A stretch of DNA of 64,000 bases from positions 39,407 to 103,406 of the forward strand of contig JAJFKS010000027.1 in assembly GCA_021773115.1 (NCBI GenBank), written 5' to 3'. Shown here one piece after another: positions 1 to 9,556 of the stretch. Source of the stretch: Woeseiaceae bacterium. Lineage in GTDB: Bacteria > Pseudomonadota > Gammaproteobacteria > Steroidobacterales > Woeseiaceae. The notes beneath the pieces are model-generated. The model was given only the letters and a program-made list of their open reading frames with translations, searched no databases and was not told the origin of the DNA. The stretch's first letter is position 1. Each line of letters begins with the position of its first letter. Both the position numbers and the translations under genes were made by a program.

Positions 1-2
1 TT

Positions 3-1169
3 ATGGATGCGAGCATCAATGTTTCGATGGAGCCTTTTCGGGCGTTTGTGGGCGACATGTTGCCGGAGAAACAGCGTACCGCCGGATTTGCAATGCAAAC
101 CTTTTTTATCGGAATCGGTGCAATTGTCGCGTCGGCGTTGCCGTGGATACTAAAGAACTGGTTTGACGTCGCGAACACGGCGGCGCCGGGTCAAATTCCG
201 GAGTCTGTCAAACTGTCTTTTTACTTTGGCGGCGCAGCCTTTTTGCTGGCGGTATTGTGGACCGTTATTCGAACCAAGGAATACTCGCCCGACGAGCTGC
301 GAGCGTTCGATGCGGCGCGGCCCCCGCAACATGTGTTCGAAAACTCCGCATTACGGGCAGCCGACAAGTACCGTAACGGGGGCATTGTTTGGCTGGTGGT
401 CGGTCTGGCAGGCTGGTTCCTGATCGCATCGTTAGGACTCGACAAACAACTCTATATTCTCGCAGGCGGTATCGCCGCTTTTGGCGTATTGCAAATCGTC
501 GTCAGTATGCTGCAGAACAATGGCGCGACCAGCAATGGCCTGTACGAAGTCGTGCATGACCTGTTTCACATGCCGAAGGTGATGAAGCAGCTCGCCGTCG
601 TCCAGTTTTTCTCGTGGTTCGCCTTGTTCGCGATGTGGATATACGGAACGTCCGCGGTGACCAGTTATCACTTTGGTACGACTGACGTGACATCGGCTGC
701 TTATAACGACGGGGCGGACTGGAACGGAATTCTGTTTGCGGCGTACAACGGTTTTGCTGCATTGGCGGCAATATCAATTCCGTTCGTGGCGGGCCGCCTC
801 GGTTGCCGGACCTGCCACCTGATTAACATGTCCCTGGGTGGCATTGGCCTGATCAGCTTTTTCTTTATTAGTGACCCGAAGTTATTATTGATTCCGATGA
901 TCGGCGTTGGAGTCGCCTGGGCCTCAATTCTATCCTTGCCCTATGCGTTGCTATCGAGCAATCTGCCGTCACACAAGATGGGTGTCTACATGGGCATTTT
1001 TAATTTTTTCATCGTTATTCCACAGCTGGTTGCCGCCAGCCTGCTGGGCCTCTTGCTGCGTGTGTTTTTCGACTTGCAAAGCATTTACGGTCTTTTCATC
1101 GGCGGCGTGTCGATGATCATTGCTGGATTCGCAACGCTGTTGGTGGATAAATCGGCCGAGCCGCTATAG
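3..1169 (+). CDS. MFS sugar permease, SLC45/GPH type (5' end cut off by window)
   Basis: Inner-membrane sugar importer, probably for maltose or a related glucoside. The visible 388 residues are a chain of hydrophobic helices. Near the visible start, the segment NVSMEPFRAFVGDMLP resembles the conserved helix-loop of SLC45/GPH-type sucrose and maltose permeases. Family members are usually 450-500 residues, so about 100 N-terminal residues lie before the window and the first visible Met is not the true start. Its stop codon overlaps the GTG start of the amylase gene by one base (TAGTG), which implies translational coupling. An importer paired with a surface amylase suggests uptake of maltose or maltodextrin released outside the cell. 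The family is fairly clear; the substrate is inferred from context. Confidence 0.8.
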   Translation: MDASINVSMEPFRAFVGDMLPEKQRTAGFAMQTFFIGIGAIVASALPWILKNWFDVANTAAPGQIPESVKLSFYFGGAAFLLAVLWTVIRTKEYSPDELRAFDAARPPQHVFENSALRAADKYRNGGIVWLVVGLAGWFLIASLGLDKQLYILAGGIAAFGVLQIVVSMLQNNGATSNGLYEVVHDLFHMPKVMKQLAVVQFFSWFALFAMWIYGTSAVTSYHFGTTDVTSAAYNDGADWNGILFAAYNGFAALAAISIPFVAGRLGCRTCHLINMSLGGIGLISFFFISDPKLLLIPMIGVGVAWASILSLPYALLSSNLPSHKMGVYMGIFNFFIVIPQLVAASLLGLLLRVFFDLQSIYGLFIGGVSMIIAGFATLLVDKSAEPL

Positions 1170-2854
1170 TGCGTCGCGCCTTAGCCCTAAATGTCGCTAT
1201 CGCGTCGCTGTTGCTTGGCGCATGCACGGATCCTAGTGGTCCGGCAGCCGAGTCGGTGGTCCCCGAGTATTTCGGAACAGCCGCGCCATTTGCTGCTGAG
1301 GCCGTCTATTTCATCGTCACCGACCGGTTTGTTGACGGCGACCCGACGAATAATTATCCCGATCAGGGTGGTGAAGCATTCGGCACCTTCGACCTGCCGA
1401 TTCATCTTGCGGGCAAGGGTCCGGCCAATATTGGCTACCGCGGCGGTGATTTCAAAGGCATCGTTGAAAATGCAGATTACATTACCGAAATGGGTTTTTC
1501 GGCATTGTGGATTACGCCGATTGTGGACAACCCGGATCAAGCATTCAGTGGCAGCACAAGACCGGGCGAAGGTGCATTCGCTGATCGCGGCAAATCGGGA
1601 TATCACGGTTACTGGGGCGTCAACTTCTTCGAGGTCGACGAACATCTGGAATCTGACAGCTTAAAATTTGCCGACCTGACGCGGATACTGCGCGAGCAGC
1701 ATCAAATCAAGCTCGTTCTCGATATTGTCACCAACCACGGTTCGCCCGCGTACACGATGCCAACCGACCAGCCGAAATTTGGCGAAATCTATGGTCGCGA
1801 CGGCAAGCTGCTTGCTGATCATCAGAATTTGCACCCAAGTGAACTCGATCCAACTAACCCGCTGCACGCGTTTTACAATACGAAGCCGGATCTCGCGCAG
1901 TTATCCGACATGAACGAGTCGAACCCGGACGTGCTGGACTACTTCGTCACCGCCTACTCACAGTGGATCGATCAGGGCGCTGCCGCATTTAGGATTGATA
2001 CGATCAAGCACATGCCACACGAATTCTGGAAAGGCTTTAGCAAACGCATTCGGGATAAGCGGCCGGAATTCTTCATGTTTGCCGAAAGCTGGTCCTTCGA
2101 TGCGGCGCAGATCGCGACACACACCTACCCGAAAAATGGCGGCATCAGCGTTCTCGATTTTCCCGGGCAAAAGGCGATGAACGAGGTGTTCGCGGACGGT
2201 GCGCCGTATACGCGCCTGCTCGAATACCTGCATCTGGACGACGGTGTCTATCAAAATCCATACGAGTTGATGACTTTTTACGATAATCACGACGTTGCAA
2301 GGATGAATGCCGATGATGACGGATTTGTCGATGCCAACAATTGGATTTTCACCAGTCGCGGCATCCCGGTTGTCTATTACGGATCCGAGATCGGTTTTCA
2401 GGCGGGGGCCGGAGAACACGATGGCAATCGAAATTATTTCGGCAGTGAAAACATTGAGCGCGCCGGGACGCACCGAATTCGAGAGGAGCTTGCCCTGATC
2501 GCGAATCTTCGAAAACGTTCCAAGGCCCTTCAACGCGGTTCTCAACTCAACCTGGCATTCGCTGAGGACACCGCCGCGTTTTATCGTGTTTTTAGGCGTG
2601 ATGGAGAATCGGAAACGGCACTGGTCTTGTTGAACAAGAGCGATGACTCACGTGCGCTGGATATTTCCGCATGGGTCGCCGGGCAAGCTTGGCGCGATGC
2701 AATGACCGGTGCGGCGATCAACCCCGGTGGGCCGCTGTCATTGCGGTCGCATTCTGTACGTGTTTTGTTGCTGGATGACGTGCCGACGATACCGGGCATA
2801 CGCGATGCGCTTGACGAGCTGCAAGCATCTAGCCACCGCAGGATTGACGAATAA
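1169..2854 (+). CDS. alpha-amylase family (GH13) lipoprotein
   Basis: Predicted to hydrolyse alpha-1,4-glucans at the cell surface or in the periplasm. The N-terminus is a lipoprotein signal with lipobox LLGAC (Cys19). The four GH13 regions follow in order: DIVTNH, AFRIDTIKH (catalytic Asp nucleophile), FAESW (catalytic Glu acid/base) and FYDNHD (transition-state Asp). A short beta-rich C-terminal domain follows. The GTG start overlaps the stop of the upstream permease, so the two are probably one transcription unit. The 3' end overlaps by 26 bp the 3' end of the convergent LacI gene. The exact specificity (amylase, cyclomaltodextrinase or glucanotransferase) cannot be read from sequence alone. 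Confidence 0.88.
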   Translation: MRRALALNVAIASLLLGACTDPSGPAAESVVPEYFGTAAPFAAEAVYFIVTDRFVDGDPTNNYPDQGGEAFGTFDLPIHLAGKGPANIGYRGGDFKGIVENADYITEMGFSALWITPIVDNPDQAFSGSTRPGEGAFADRGKSGYHGYWGVNFFEVDEHLESDSLKFADLTRILREQHQIKLVLDIVTNHGSPAYTMPTDQPKFGEIYGRDGKLLADHQNLHPSELDPTNPLHAFYNTKPDLAQLSDMNESNPDVLDYFVTAYSQWIDQGAAAFRIDTIKHMPHEFWKGFSKRIRDKRPEFFMFAESWSFDAAQIATHTYPKNGGISVLDFPGQKAMNEVFADGAPYTRLLEYLHLDDGVYQNPYELMTFYDNHDVARMNADDDGFVDANNWIFTSRGIPVVYYGSEIGFQAGAGEHDGNRNYFGSENIERAGTHRIREELALIANLRKRSKALQRGSQLNLAFAEDTAAFYRVFRRDGESETALVLLNKSDDSRALDISAWVAGQAWRDAMTGAAINPGGPLSLRSHSVRVLLLDDVPTIPGIRDALDELQASSHRRIDE

Positions 2855-3860
2855 CGAGGCTCGGCTCCATTAATCGGGACTCGACAGGTTCGCCCTTAAT
2901 CAATCCAACGATGCCGCGCACCAGCCCGTCGCCGGCGAGTTGTGTATTCTGGCGGACCGTGGTCAGTGTCGGCGTTACGTATGCGGCCAGCGGACTATCA
3001 TCAAAGCCAACAACGCTGATGTCCTGCGGAACTCGCCGCCCGCCGCTTTGCAGACCACGCATTACACCAATGGCGATTAGATCGGTAACGGCAAACACGG
3101 CATCGAAGTGGTGCCCGCTCGCCATTAGTTTCTGCGCCGCATCGAAGCCTTGTTCTTCCGAATGGTCAGCCGCAATATGCAGCGCTGGTTCTTCCATGAC
3201 TCCGGCCTCTCGAAGCGCGCGTAAATATCCTTCGTGCCTTGCCGCAAGCTCGGGGCTACGACCTGAAGTTTCGCCGATTATTGCGATACTCTTGCGGCCA
3301 AGCTTCAGTAAATGTTCGGTTGCCTGGAAGCCACCGGACTCGTTATCGCAACCAAATGAGTGCCCTGGTTGATCGTCGACAATTGGCCCCCAAATTATGA
3401 ATCGAGTATGTGCATTGGCCAACGCTTTGAGCTTGGGTCGATAGTCACGATAGTCACCGTAACCCAGAAGAATCAGGCCGTCTGCACGGTGGCTGGCCTG
3501 ATACTCAATATGCCAGTCGTCGGTCAGCTGCTGCAATGACACGAGGACGTCGTAGCCGAGATTGGCCGCTGAACGCATTATGTTGCCCAGCATTGAAAGG
3601 AAAAACGGATTTATCTCAGCATCGGCACCACCGGTCTCGTCAAATAATAACAGCGCCAGAGTGTTGCTCAGTTGTGTACGCAAGCCGGCCGCATTACGGT
3701 TGACAAAGTAGTTGAGCTCGCGAGCAACCTGTTGCACGCGTTTGCGGGTATCCTCCCGAACCAGCGGGCTGTCGCGCAAGGCGCGCGAAACGGTGGCCTG
3801 CGACACGCCTGCAATTTCGGCGATATCACGCGAGGTCGGATTATCAAACTTGCTTGTCAC
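2829..3860 (-). CDS. LacI-family transcriptional regulator
   Basis: Sugar-responsive DNA-binding repressor of 343 residues, the normal family length. The N-terminal helix-turn-helix with hinge is seen in SRDIAEIAGVSQATVSRAL (about residues 10-28), followed by a periplasmic-binding-protein-like ligand domain. The C-terminal region holds VVGFDDSPLAAYVTPTLTTV, a typical LacI dimer-core signature. It converges on the amylase gene and heads away from the trehalase operon, so it probably controls one or both. It is a paralogue of the regulator at 9.6-10.6 kb; both share VSRAL followed by DSPLV. The effector is unknown; maltose, trehalose or a phosphorylated derivative is a guess from context. Confidence 0.88.
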   Translation of the reverse strand: MTSKFDNPTSRDIAEIAGVSQATVSRALRDSPLVREDTRKRVQQVARELNYFVNRNAAGLRTQLSNTLALLLFDETGGADAEINPFFLSMLGNIMRSAANLGYDVLVSLQQLTDDWHIEYQASHRADGLILLGYGDYRDYRPKLKALANAHTRFIIWGPIVDDQPGHSFGCDNESGGFQATEHLLKLGRKSIAIIGETSGRSPELAARHEGYLRALREAGVMEEPALHIAADHSEEQGFDAAQKLMASGHHFDAVFAVTDLIAIGVMRGLQSGGRRVPQDISVVGFDDSPLAAYVTPTLTTVRQNTQLAGDGLVRGIVGLIKGEPVESRLMEPSLVIRQSCGG

Positions 3861-3895
3861 GTTGAACGCTGATTACCGTAAGATTTGTTTTCCGG

Positions 3896-3906
3896 TTGTA
3901 ACACAA
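3896..3906. promoter_or_regulatory. possible operator upstream of the LacI gene
   Basis: TTGTAACACAA, with inverted TTGT/ACAA ends, lies 36 bp upstream of the LacI start codon and could be an autoregulatory site. It is short, lacks the central CG common in LacI-family operators and has no second copy nearby, so this is weak. The rest of the interval to 4131 shows nothing recognisable. Confidence 0.2.
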
Positions 3907-4131
3907 TCGACAATAAGTTTAATGGGATGAGGCCGCCGTGGCAGCGGTTTAGCGTACGCTGTACAATCCTGCAGATCAAAAAGGCTAGTCAAATCACATC
4001 CTTGCTGACCGGTCGACGCTGGGCGTCAAGAACACACAGCGAATTGCCATGACCGGCAGCTTAAGGCCCCGTGCCGGTCGATGCGCGCGATACGGGCAGC
4101 GTATGCATGTACAGGCGGGTCGCGCCGACAG

Positions 4132-5655
4132 TCAGTTTGCGCCAGGGACTTTGCCAAGCTTGTTCATGAACCGCAGAAGCACGGCGTTGGTCCAGCCGAA
4201 TCCATCCTGAACAGCATACTCGCCGCCGACGCCGGCCAGACCGTTGGCTGTTACGTCGTATTTCTCCAGTAAACGGCCATGCTCTTTGTAAGCGGTCATA
4301 TTAGTTTCGACCCAGCGCATTGCACCGATCCGGGCTTCCTTGTGGAAGCCATAGCGTTCAAGCCCACAGTAAGTAATCCACTGCATGGGTGCCCAGCCAT
4401 TCGGGCTATCCCATTGTTGTCCGCTTTCTTCCTGTGTGACCAGCCAACCGCCAGCGCGGAGAAAGTCACGGTGTATTCTTTGCGCGACTCTTGCACCTTG
4501 TTCCGGTGTCGCGATTCCGAAGAATAGAGGATACGCAGCAGCGAGCGACAGCGTCGCCGTTGGTCGCAAGTCCGAGTGCACTATGTCGACAAACATTCCG
4601 CTCGCCTCATCGAAAAAGAGAGTTTGTATTAGTTGCCTGCGTTTTTTGGCACGTTCAAAGTAATGATTAGCTTCACTTTGTTCTCCTGCCGCCGCGCTAA
4701 TCTCTGCAATCGTCGTCTCAAGCTTGTACATCAGCGAATTCAGGTCGACAGGAATGACATTCGTCGTACGGATCGTCGCTAAAGAATGCGGATCAGCGAG
4801 CCAGCGTGAGCTGAAGTCCCACCCGGATTCGGCTGCTGCGCGGACGTCGCGGTACAGGTTTTCTGCGTTTCGGCTCGTATTCGCGGCGAGTTCCACGTCT
4901 TCGGCGTAACTTTCCTGTCGGGGGATCGTGGCGTCGTCCCAAAATCGATTGGCAAAACCATCGTGAATGCCGACAACGTGCCGATCTGCTGGATGATCTC
5001 TGCTGAGCGTATTCGCACCTGACATCCAGTATTCGTATTCGCGACGAAGCTGCGGTAGAAATCGAGTCTTGATGGTCTCGTCTCCCCTTACTTCGGCGAG
5101 CAGTTCGACCATCAGAGAAAAATACGGTGGTTGAGAGCGAGTACAAAAGTAGCTGCGATTGCCATTCGGCACGAATCCGATTTCGTCAATCAAATACGCA
5201 AAGTTTTGTACCATGTTGTCGATCAGGTCGACTCGCCCGGAGTCGGCGAGACCGAGCATGGTGAAGTAGCTGTCCCAGTAGTAGACCTCGCGAAACCGGC
5301 CACCGGGTACGACGTATGGGTTGGGCAACGGAATTAGAGAAGAGTGCTCTACATCGTCGTCGGCTTCGCGCGTAAGAACGTCCCAGAGCTGTTCGATTCG
5401 CGTTTCGACCGGCAGTCTCGTCGCATCTTGCGGAACTTCTTCCATGGCCGGCGGCAAACTGAAATACTCTTCGACGAAACTGGCGAGATCGAAATCCGGA
5501 TCATCACGCCTGGCCCGGAATGCACGCAATATATTGTCAGGTGACGATCGGGCAGTAGCGTCGACGAAGGTTTTCGAATCCGGGAATACGTGCCGGGACT
5601 GCACAACTTCAAAAAGCTCCGCATAAATTTGATCGGGTGCCTGCTGCATTTTCAC
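4132..5655 (-). CDS. treF: trehalase, GH37
   Basis: Hydrolyses trehalose to two glucose molecules. Both GH37 signatures are present: PGGRFREVYYWDSY (about residues 116-129) and QWDSPNGWAP (about residue 413). The C-terminal motif GGEYAVQDGFGWTN carries the likely catalytic Glu. No signal peptide is visible, so a cytoplasmic TreF-type enzyme is more likely than a periplasmic TreA, which fits the adjacent permease importing intact disaccharide. The start is either GTG at 5655, overlapping the upstream permease stop as GTGA, or ATG six bases further in. It is last in a minus-strand unit: TonB receptor, permease, trehalase. The glucose produced could feed the glk/zwf/edd genes at 16-21 kb. Confidence 0.92.
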   Translation of the reverse strand: MKMQQAPDQIYAELFEVVQSRHVFPDSKTFVDATARSSPDNILRAFRARRDDPDFDLASFVEEYFSLPPAMEEVPQDATRLPVETRIEQLWDVLTREADDDVEHSSLIPLPNPYVVPGGRFREVYYWDSYFTMLGLADSGRVDLIDNMVQNFAYLIDEIGFVPNGNRSYFCTRSQPPYFSLMVELLAEVRGDETIKTRFLPQLRREYEYWMSGANTLSRDHPADRHVVGIHDGFANRFWDDATIPRQESYAEDVELAANTSRNAENLYRDVRAAAESGWDFSSRWLADPHSLATIRTTNVIPVDLNSLMYKLETTIAEISAAAGEQSEANHYFERAKKRRQLIQTLFFDEASGMFVDIVHSDLRPTATLSLAAAYPLFFGIATPEQGARVAQRIHRDFLRAGGWLVTQEESGQQWDSPNGWAPMQWITYCGLERYGFHKEARIGAMRWVETNMTAYKEHGRLLEKYDVTANGLAGVGGEYAVQDGFGWTNAVLLRFMNKLGKVPGAN

Positions 5656-6899
5656 TGCCGCGGCTCGGTCGCTTGTTGCTGATCACTCAGCCGCTTGAAA
5701 ATGATCAGTGAGATGAGAATCAGCGAGATTGGCAGTAATGAGAAATAGAATGCGGTCCTGCCGCCGAACAGCTCGAACAGGGTACCGGTAATGATTGAGC
5801 CTGACGTGCCGCCCAGTGCCGAAAACACGACAATCAATCCGGCCATGGGCCCATGCTGGCGCGCCGGTAAGGCCGATAGAATGACAGAGTTGATTGCCGG
5901 ATAAACCGGCGAAATGCAAAATCCGATCAACGGGAAAAGAAATGCAGCGAACGGCGCAGCCGCCCAACTCGAAATCGATGCACCAGAGCTTTCGCCAGCG
6001 AGGGGTAATGCCACCAGCACGAGAGTCGCGGCACTCAAGAGTCCGAACAGCAATACCTTCAGCCAGTCAAAATGACGCAGAAATATACCGGCTGAAAAGC
6101 GTCCAAGCGCTGTGGACGCGGCAAGGATGCTGGCCATCTGAATACTGATGGACGGTGACAGATTGAGGATCTTGCTGTTGAACGTCGGTAACCAGGACAT
6201 GATGCTTTGTTCAATCAGAACGTAAAGAAATGCGCTGATAACGAACACCAATACGAGCGGCCGTATGCAAAGCCTCAGCATGTCGAGAAAATCCTGTGCG
6301 AATGCGGGTGCGTCATCGCTATGAACGGCCGACTCGTCGATCCTTGCCACGAACAACAGGGCAAATGCAGTCATCGACATCGCGGCCAACAAATAATAGA
6401 CGTCCAGCCAGTTCGAGGATTCAGGGTTCGCGTCATCGACAAACGCGCTGAAGATAAAATAACCGGATAAGACGCCGACCATGAAGAAAGACTCGATGAA
6501 GTTCATCAGGCTGGCATGTTCTTTGCGCGATGACGTTACCAAACCCAGGGTTGCGAAGACTGAAACTTTGACCAACGCGAACCCTACACCGGTCGCAGCA
6601 AACAGCGCTTTGGTCATCCAGAAGGTCGGTAGTTGTGGCATCAGCAAACAGACCGCAGCGATGAAACCCAGCGCAATCAGCATCGCTCGACGGTAACCGA
6701 TTCTTGCAATAAACGACGCCACCAGGAATGACGTAATTGCGATCGGCAGATCTTTGAAGGCCTCCAGCACGCTCGCCGAAGACTCCGAGACGCCGAACGT
6801 GTTTTGCACCTGCAAAATCACGGTGCCAACGCTGTTGAGAAGAATCGCAAACACAAAGTAGTTGACGAACAGCGATGTTTTGACAAGCCATGTGTTCAT
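5652..6899 (-). CDS. MFS transporter, probable trehalose permease
   Basis: Twelve-helix major facilitator of 415 residues in the inner membrane. The N-terminal half holds the typical loop RIGYRRAM between helices 2 and 3, and a central hydrophilic loop (about residues 195-215) separates the two six-helix bundles. Its stop overlaps the trehalase start, so the two are translationally coupled, which makes trehalose or another alpha-glucoside the likeliest substrate. It resembles FucP/sugar:proton symporters more than the SLC45-like permease at the start of the window. A TonB-dependent receptor lies directly upstream on the same strand and would supply substrate to the periplasm. Substrate is inferred. 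Confidence 0.82.
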   Translation of the reverse strand: MNTWLVKTSLFVNYFVFAILLNSVGTVILQVQNTFGVSESSASVLEAFKDLPIAITSFLVASFIARIGYRRAMLIALGFIAAVCLLMPQLPTFWMTKALFAATGVGFALVKVSVFATLGLVTSSRKEHASLMNFIESFFMVGVLSGYFIFSAFVDDANPESSNWLDVYYLLAAMSMTAFALLFVARIDESAVHSDDAPAFAQDFLDMLRLCIRPLVLVFVISAFLYVLIEQSIMSWLPTFNSKILNLSPSISIQMASILAASTALGRFSAGIFLRHFDWLKVLLFGLLSAATLVLVALPLAGESSGASISSWAAAPFAAFLFPLIGFCISPVYPAINSVILSALPARQHGPMAGLIVVFSALGGTSGSIITGTLFELFGGRTAFYFSLLPISLILISLIIFKRLSDQQQATEPRQ

Positions 6900-6953
6900 G
6901 CGCGCTCCGGCAGGCGGCGTTCGTTCCGCATTTAGGTTTTATTGTTATTGGTG

Positions 6954-6983
6954 GGTGGAGCAGCCACCAGGGACCGCTCCACC
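6954..6983. repeat. intergenic stem-loop between receptor and permease genes
   Basis: Perfect 8-bp inverted repeat GGTGGAGC / GCTCCACC with a 14-nt loop. No T-run follows it in the direction of transcription, so it is not a clear intrinsic terminator. It may be an attenuator or mRNA-stabilising hairpin giving different expression of the outer-membrane receptor and the downstream permease/trehalase. Confidence 0.4.
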
Positions 6984-6998
6984 TGCCCTTATTGCTGG

Positions 6999-9350
6999 CT
7001 AGAACTCGTATCCAACACTGAACTTGAAGGTGCGTGGCATGATGTATCGACCATTCGGTGCCGAAATCGTACGCGGGTCACTTTCAGTCAACGCATCTTC
7101 GTCCGTGATGTTGTCCGCCGATAGTTGCACGACGAAAGATTCGTTAATTCGGAGGATGACGCCAAGATCGAGTTTTTCATAGCCGTCCAGTTGATTGACG
7201 TTTTCTGGTTCTCCCCAGCGGTCGTCGACCGCACTGAGCGTACCGTACACGCTGCCAGAGATATTGCCAGTTTCAAACTCGTAACTGGGCGTCAGACGCA
7301 ATTGCCAACCAGGTTGACGGGCGGTCTCATTGCCGCTATTCGGACCGCTCTTGATTTCAGAATCCTGGATTGTCGCGTTCAGTGACACCGATAAACCACC
7401 ATCCGAGGCCCAGATTGCGTCCAGTTCGACTCCGCTTGCTTCCTGCGTCTGAATGACGGCCCCACCGCCAGCCAATGCGACGAAGAAGGTCGGATCAACT
7501 TCGGTAAAGAAGCCCGTTGCGTACAAGCTCACATAGTCGGTAACCCATTTGAATCCCAACTCATACTGGTCGACTTCCTGAATCAGGTCGTTGCCGCTGT
7601 TGAAGGCATCCCGATTGTCACGAAAGTCGTCGAAGTATGGCATCTTGCTGCCGCTATTGATGCGGGCGAATCCGCTCATCGTATCGGTGAACAGGTAATT
7701 CGCGGCGGCCGTCCACGAGAATTCCGTCTCGTCGAAGGACACGGCCAGTGTGACCAGGCCGTCGAGCCCTTCATCCACAGAATATTCAACCTCATGATTC
7801 TCAGACCGTACGCCAACATCGAGCGTCAGTCGGTCGTTGACGTCGAAGGTGGTCGCGGCGTAAAGGGCCTGAGTCGTGGCATCGCCCCGTGCGTCAATAT
7901 CGTAATTCCAGTCGCAGCTATCGACCAGCGGGTCGTCGTTACATTCGATACCCGAGACAACTTCGCCACCAACCTGCACAACTTCGTACTTATGATTGCC
8001 AAGCGACCAGAATTCATCCGTCGACGAATTCGCCGAATAGAATCCGACGGTCACCGACCCTCTGTCCCATGCTTTGGCAAGGCTGATGTCGTTAGTGAAC
8101 GACTCGATATCCTTGCGAACTTCCCAGGCACCGAATTGTTGAATATATTCGGATGGGGCGATTGCGCGGCCGCTGACTCGACCCATTATGGGTCCGGTCA
8201 CCACGGCAAGCGGTGCGACGGTTGGATCGGCCAGGAGTGCACTGACTTGCACGGCGCCGCCATTTGGCACGAGACCCAAGGTATCGGCGTCACCGGACGT
8301 GTATCCGAATCGATCCGTGATCTCCCAGTCGTCGGTAATCTCGAAAGTCACCGAGCCACCGGTCATCGAGCCGTCCCAGCCGCGGCCCTCGCCGAGGTCG
8401 ACGGTATGCTGCCCGGGATTCACGAAAGCCGAATCCCCGAAATCATTCGCGAAGAGGATTCTCCGCTGCCGGTTCAACGCGCCAATCTGGTTATATTCCG
8501 AGTCCACACCCGGCACGTTCAACGCGACCGGCAGGTACCAGGTACCGCTGTCATCTGTTTGCCGATGAAAGACATTGATCGAGCCGTTGTCGAGGTCCTT
8601 GGTCAGGTTGATCGTGATCTGGTTACCTTCGTCCGAATTGAATCCCGAATCACGAATGCCCGGTGAACTGCTAATGTATCCGCCGACCATGTAGTACAAC
8701 TCGTCGGCCAGTTCGCCACTGATGTACGCATCGAAACGTCTCAAGTCGTAATCCGATGTCGTGTATTTGATAAGTCCTTCGGTATCCTGGCTGCCTTCGC
8801 GCAGGATGAAGTTTGTGGTCAAGCCCGGCTGCCCGTTCGAAAAAACCGGGTTCGGACCGCCGCGAAGGGCTTCTACACGCTTGACTGTCTCATCGATGCG
8901 AAATAGCGTTGAATTTTCGAGGAAAGACAGAGTGGGCGGTGGAAAAATTGGCGCACCGTTGACCTGAAGCGAGAAGAACGGAGCATCGCCGCCGCCTGGG
9001 AACCCGCGGACAAACACATTGGCACCGGAAACACCGCCCGAGCTTTCAGCCCAGACGCCGGGAACCAGCTTGAGCAGATCCGCAGTGCTTTTTGGCGAGA
9101 ACTTGTTGATGTCCTCATCGTTCATCGTCGTGATAGCAAAGCTCGCGTCGAACTTGCGCACTTCGGCACCGCCAGCCGTACCGGTCGTGATTATTTCCTC
9201 GATATATTCTTGTTCTTCGTACTGCCCGTCTTCATTTTGTGCGCTGGCAACGGAAATCGGTGCCAGAACCAATGCTCCCGGGATTGCGGCCATCGCAAGC
9301 CAGGATGAAACGGACGCCAGCTTTCGCCGCATTCGCAAATAAGTAGTCAT
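6999..9350 (-). CDS. TonB-dependent outer-membrane receptor (sugar type)
   Basis: Outer-membrane active transporter, about 783 residues. A signal peptide ends near SVASAQ, followed by an acidic stretch and a TonB-box-like IEEIITTG. The plug domain follows (about residues 55-170, with VFVRGFPGGG and VEALRGGPNPVFSNGQPG), then a 22-strand-type barrel ending RTFKFSVGYEF with the usual terminal Phe. A run AGGGGG sits directly before ATGAAAATG; spacing favours the second ATG (9350) over the first (9356). It is divergent from a LacI gene with palindromic operator-like sites between, and upstream of the permease-trehalase pair, so an alpha-glucoside such as trehalose or maltodextrin is the likely cargo. 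Confidence 0.9.
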   Translation of the reverse strand: MTTYLRMRRKLASVSSWLAMAAIPGALVLAPISVASAQNEDGQYEEQEYIEEIITTGTAGGAEVRKFDASFAITTMNDEDINKFSPKSTADLLKLVPGVWAESSGGVSGANVFVRGFPGGGDAPFFSLQVNGAPIFPPPTLSFLENSTLFRIDETVKRVEALRGGPNPVFSNGQPGLTTNFILREGSQDTEGLIKYTTSDYDLRRFDAYISGELADELYYMVGGYISSSPGIRDSGFNSDEGNQITINLTKDLDNGSINVFHRQTDDSGTWYLPVALNVPGVDSEYNQIGALNRQRRILFANDFGDSAFVNPGQHTVDLGEGRGWDGSMTGGSVTFEITDDWEITDRFGYTSGDADTLGLVPNGGAVQVSALLADPTVAPLAVVTGPIMGRVSGRAIAPSEYIQQFGAWEVRKDIESFTNDISLAKAWDRGSVTVGFYSANSSTDEFWSLGNHKYEVVQVGGEVVSGIECNDDPLVDSCDWNYDIDARGDATTQALYAATTFDVNDRLTLDVGVRSENHEVEYSVDEGLDGLVTLAVSFDETEFSWTAAANYLFTDTMSGFARINSGSKMPYFDDFRDNRDAFNSGNDLIQEVDQYELGFKWVTDYVSLYATGFFTEVDPTFFVALAGGGAVIQTQEASGVELDAIWASDGGLSVSLNATIQDSEIKSGPNSGNETARQPGWQLRLTPSYEFETGNISGSVYGTLSAVDDRWGEPENVNQLDGYEKLDLGVILRINESFVVQLSADNITDEDALTESDPRTISAPNGRYIMPRTFKFSVGYEF

Positions 9351-9465
9351 TTTCATACCCCCTGAATCAAGTCGGACAAAACAGATGATGCAGGGCCGAA
9401 ATAGCCTATTGATACCAGACTTACCCGCCCTGAAATCTCGTATGCCCGATAACCGTACTATTTTA

Positions 9466-9479
9466 TGAAATGCATTTCA
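9466..9479. promoter_or_regulatory. LacI-type operator copy 1
   Basis: TGAAATGCATTTCA is a perfect 14-bp palindrome. It lies about 90 bp before the adjacent LacI gene and about 115 bp before the TonB receptor start. It is the natural candidate for binding by that regulator, which would repress its own gene and the receptor-permease-trehalase operon. Confidence 0.55.
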
Positions 9480-9486
9480 ATGATTT

Positions 9487-9500
9487 TGAAATTGATTTCA
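9487..9500. promoter_or_regulatory. LacI-type operator copy 2
   Basis: TGAAATTGATTTCA repeats the first site with identical six-base half-sites and a different two-base centre. The two centres are 21 bp apart, about two helical turns, so two repressor dimers could bind the same face of the DNA. Confidence 0.55.
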
Positions 9501-9556
9501 GCCCCGGCTATATTGCAAACTGACAGGCACAAATTTAGGTGACAGGCGGGTGACTC

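Larger units (their letters stand above)
9357..9556. promoter_or_regulatory. divergent control region, TonB receptor / LacI
   Basis: This 200-bp spacer must hold the promoters of both the receptor operon and the LacI gene. The LacI-proximal half is AT-rich and carries two copies of a palindromic motif, listed separately. No CRP-like or other known box stands out. Confidence 0.6.

Noticed and set aside
6954..6983. Intrinsic terminator after the TonB receptor gene
   Set aside because: The stem is good but no T-run follows on the transcribed strand, so it is listed only as a stem-loop.
7794..8666. Open frame of 290 codons antisense to the sugar TonB receptor
   Set aside because: It lies wholly within the receptor's barrel-coding sequence and has no recognisable protein features.
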